Assembly (NCBI GenBank): GCA_964510955.1
Contig: CAZEDW010000023.1
Location: 1 to 61,806 of the forward strand
DNA: 61,806 bases
Source of the DNA: JAFLCM01 sp964510955
GTDB lineage: Bacteria; Planctomycetota; Phycisphaerae; Phycisphaerales; UBA1924
Reading direction: 5' to 3'
Shown here: in pieces, positions 61,450-61,806 of the stretch
Layout: each line of letters opens with the position of its first letter
Position numbering within the stretch: position 1 is the first letter of the stretch
Program-made: the position numbers and the translations under genes
The notes under the pieces: generated by a model
Databases searched by the model: none
The model's input: only the letters and a program-made list of their open reading frames with translations
What the model was told of the DNA's origin: nothing

Positions 61450-61806
61450 ATGCACCTTCTCGCCTTTGACGTCTCGCAGTGGCTCGTCGGCCTCCTGGTC
61501 GTTTTCTTCCTGTTCATCAGCCTGTGCATGATGCTCATCGTGCTGATCCAGCGCCCGCAGGGCGGCGGCCTCAGCGGCGCGTTCGGCGGCGGCGGCGCGG
61601 AGGGCGCCGGGCAGACCGCCTTCGGCGCCAAGACCGGCGACGTGCTCACCACCGTCACCATCGGCATCTTCGTGGTTTTCCTGGCCACCGCGGTCGGGCT
61701 CAACTTTGTGATCCGTCGCCCCGCCGGAGCACCCGAACCGGTCGTCTCCGCCCCGGCTCAGCCCGGCGCCGCGCCCGCGACGACTCCGGCCCCGGCGCCC
61801 GCGCCC
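61450..61806 (+). CDS. secG: preprotein translocase subunit SecG, 3' end outside the window
   Basis: 119 codons are visible without a stop. Two transmembrane helices (WLVGLLVVFFLFISLCMMLI and GIFVVFLATAVGLNFVI) flank the cytoplasmic loop characteristic of SecG: LIQRPQGGGLSGAFGGGG, then Q-T-A-F-G-A-K-T-G-D-V-L-T. A Pro/Ala-rich tail follows and runs off the end. SecG is the accessory subunit of the SecYEG channel. Confidence 0.9.
   Translation, partial: MHLLAFDVSQWLVGLLVVFFLFISLCMMLIVLIQRPQGGGLSGAFGGGGAEGAGQTAFGAKTGDVLTTVTIGIFVVFLATAVGLNFVIRRPAGAPEPVVSAPAQPGAAPATTPAPAPAP

Overview
The window is GC-rich chromosomal DNA from a diderm bacterium. The combination of features points to the Planctomycetota, most likely class Phycisphaerae. 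These are: several secreted proteins ending in PEP-CTERM-like tails (a P-x-PG motif, a hydrophobic stretch and an Arg cluster); three genes ending in paired dockerin/EF-hand-like repeats (G-D-x-N-x-D/N-G-x-V-N-T); a Ser/Thr kinase with TPRs next to a sigma factor; a eukaryote-type (GT3) glycogen synthase; and outer-membrane biogenesis genes (bamA, a BamD-like gene, lptE, skp, lpxD). This assignment is inference, since no rRNA lies in the window.

Layout. 1-3.5 kb: a truncated secreted protein, a TPR kinase and a divergent sigma factor. 3.56-5.4 kb: a cluster of palindromic repeats, then an AT-rich two-gene islet (four-TM protein plus membrane-anchored Mrr-like nuclease) with its own near-consensus promoter. 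5.5-9.7 kb: a divergent CTP synthase, a dockerin-tailed secreted protein and an exported beta-carbonic anhydrase. 9.8-19.2 kb: a lipoprotein and a duplicated-domain protein ahead of GT3 glycogen synthase, a P-domain PEP-CTERM protein, a BatA-like VWA protein, a beta-barrel protein and a Tat-exported alkaline phosphatase. 19.2-22.5 kb: a minus-strand run sucD-skp-lpxD-DCC protein. 22.5-24.2 kb: the tail of a dockerin gene cut off by an IS3-family element, then tRNA-Arg(ACG). 24.3-31.1 kb: a degenerate amidinotransferase-like protein, MoxR ATPase, cobalamin adenosyltransferase, a SpoIIE-type phosphatase, an MGMT-like protein and an MmgE/PrpD protein. 31.1-32.5 kb: a second AT-rich islet between repeat clusters. 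32.6-38.3 kb: a SnoaL-like protein, three PEP-CTERM proteins, a nitroreductase and recA. 38.4-49.3 kb: a phosphodiesterase-TPR-sulfotransferase fusion, a zinc-ribbon membrane protein, bamA, an ECF sigma/anti-sigma-like pair and purB. 49.4-54 kb: a DNA-binding/membrane protein, the bamD-like/lptE pair and an arsR-arsC-arsM operon. 54-61.8 kb: fusA with a long leader, a dockerin protein, panB, an HtrA-type protease, tpiA and the start of secG.

How it fits together: bamA, the BamD-like gene, skp, lpxD and lptE describe an LPS-bearing outer membrane, but spread over separate loci. PEP-CTERM and dockerin tails imply dedicated sorting machinery elsewhere. The points most worth following up are the TM-pentapeptide-Mrr islet and its association with a dispersed hairpin family (conserved GARGACG core), the phosphodiesterase-TPR-sulfotransferase fusion, the divergent CTP synthase, and an IS3 element whose orfA carries two adjacent amber codons where Tyr-Tyr is expected although a CCCAAAC slippery site and the DDE residues are intact.
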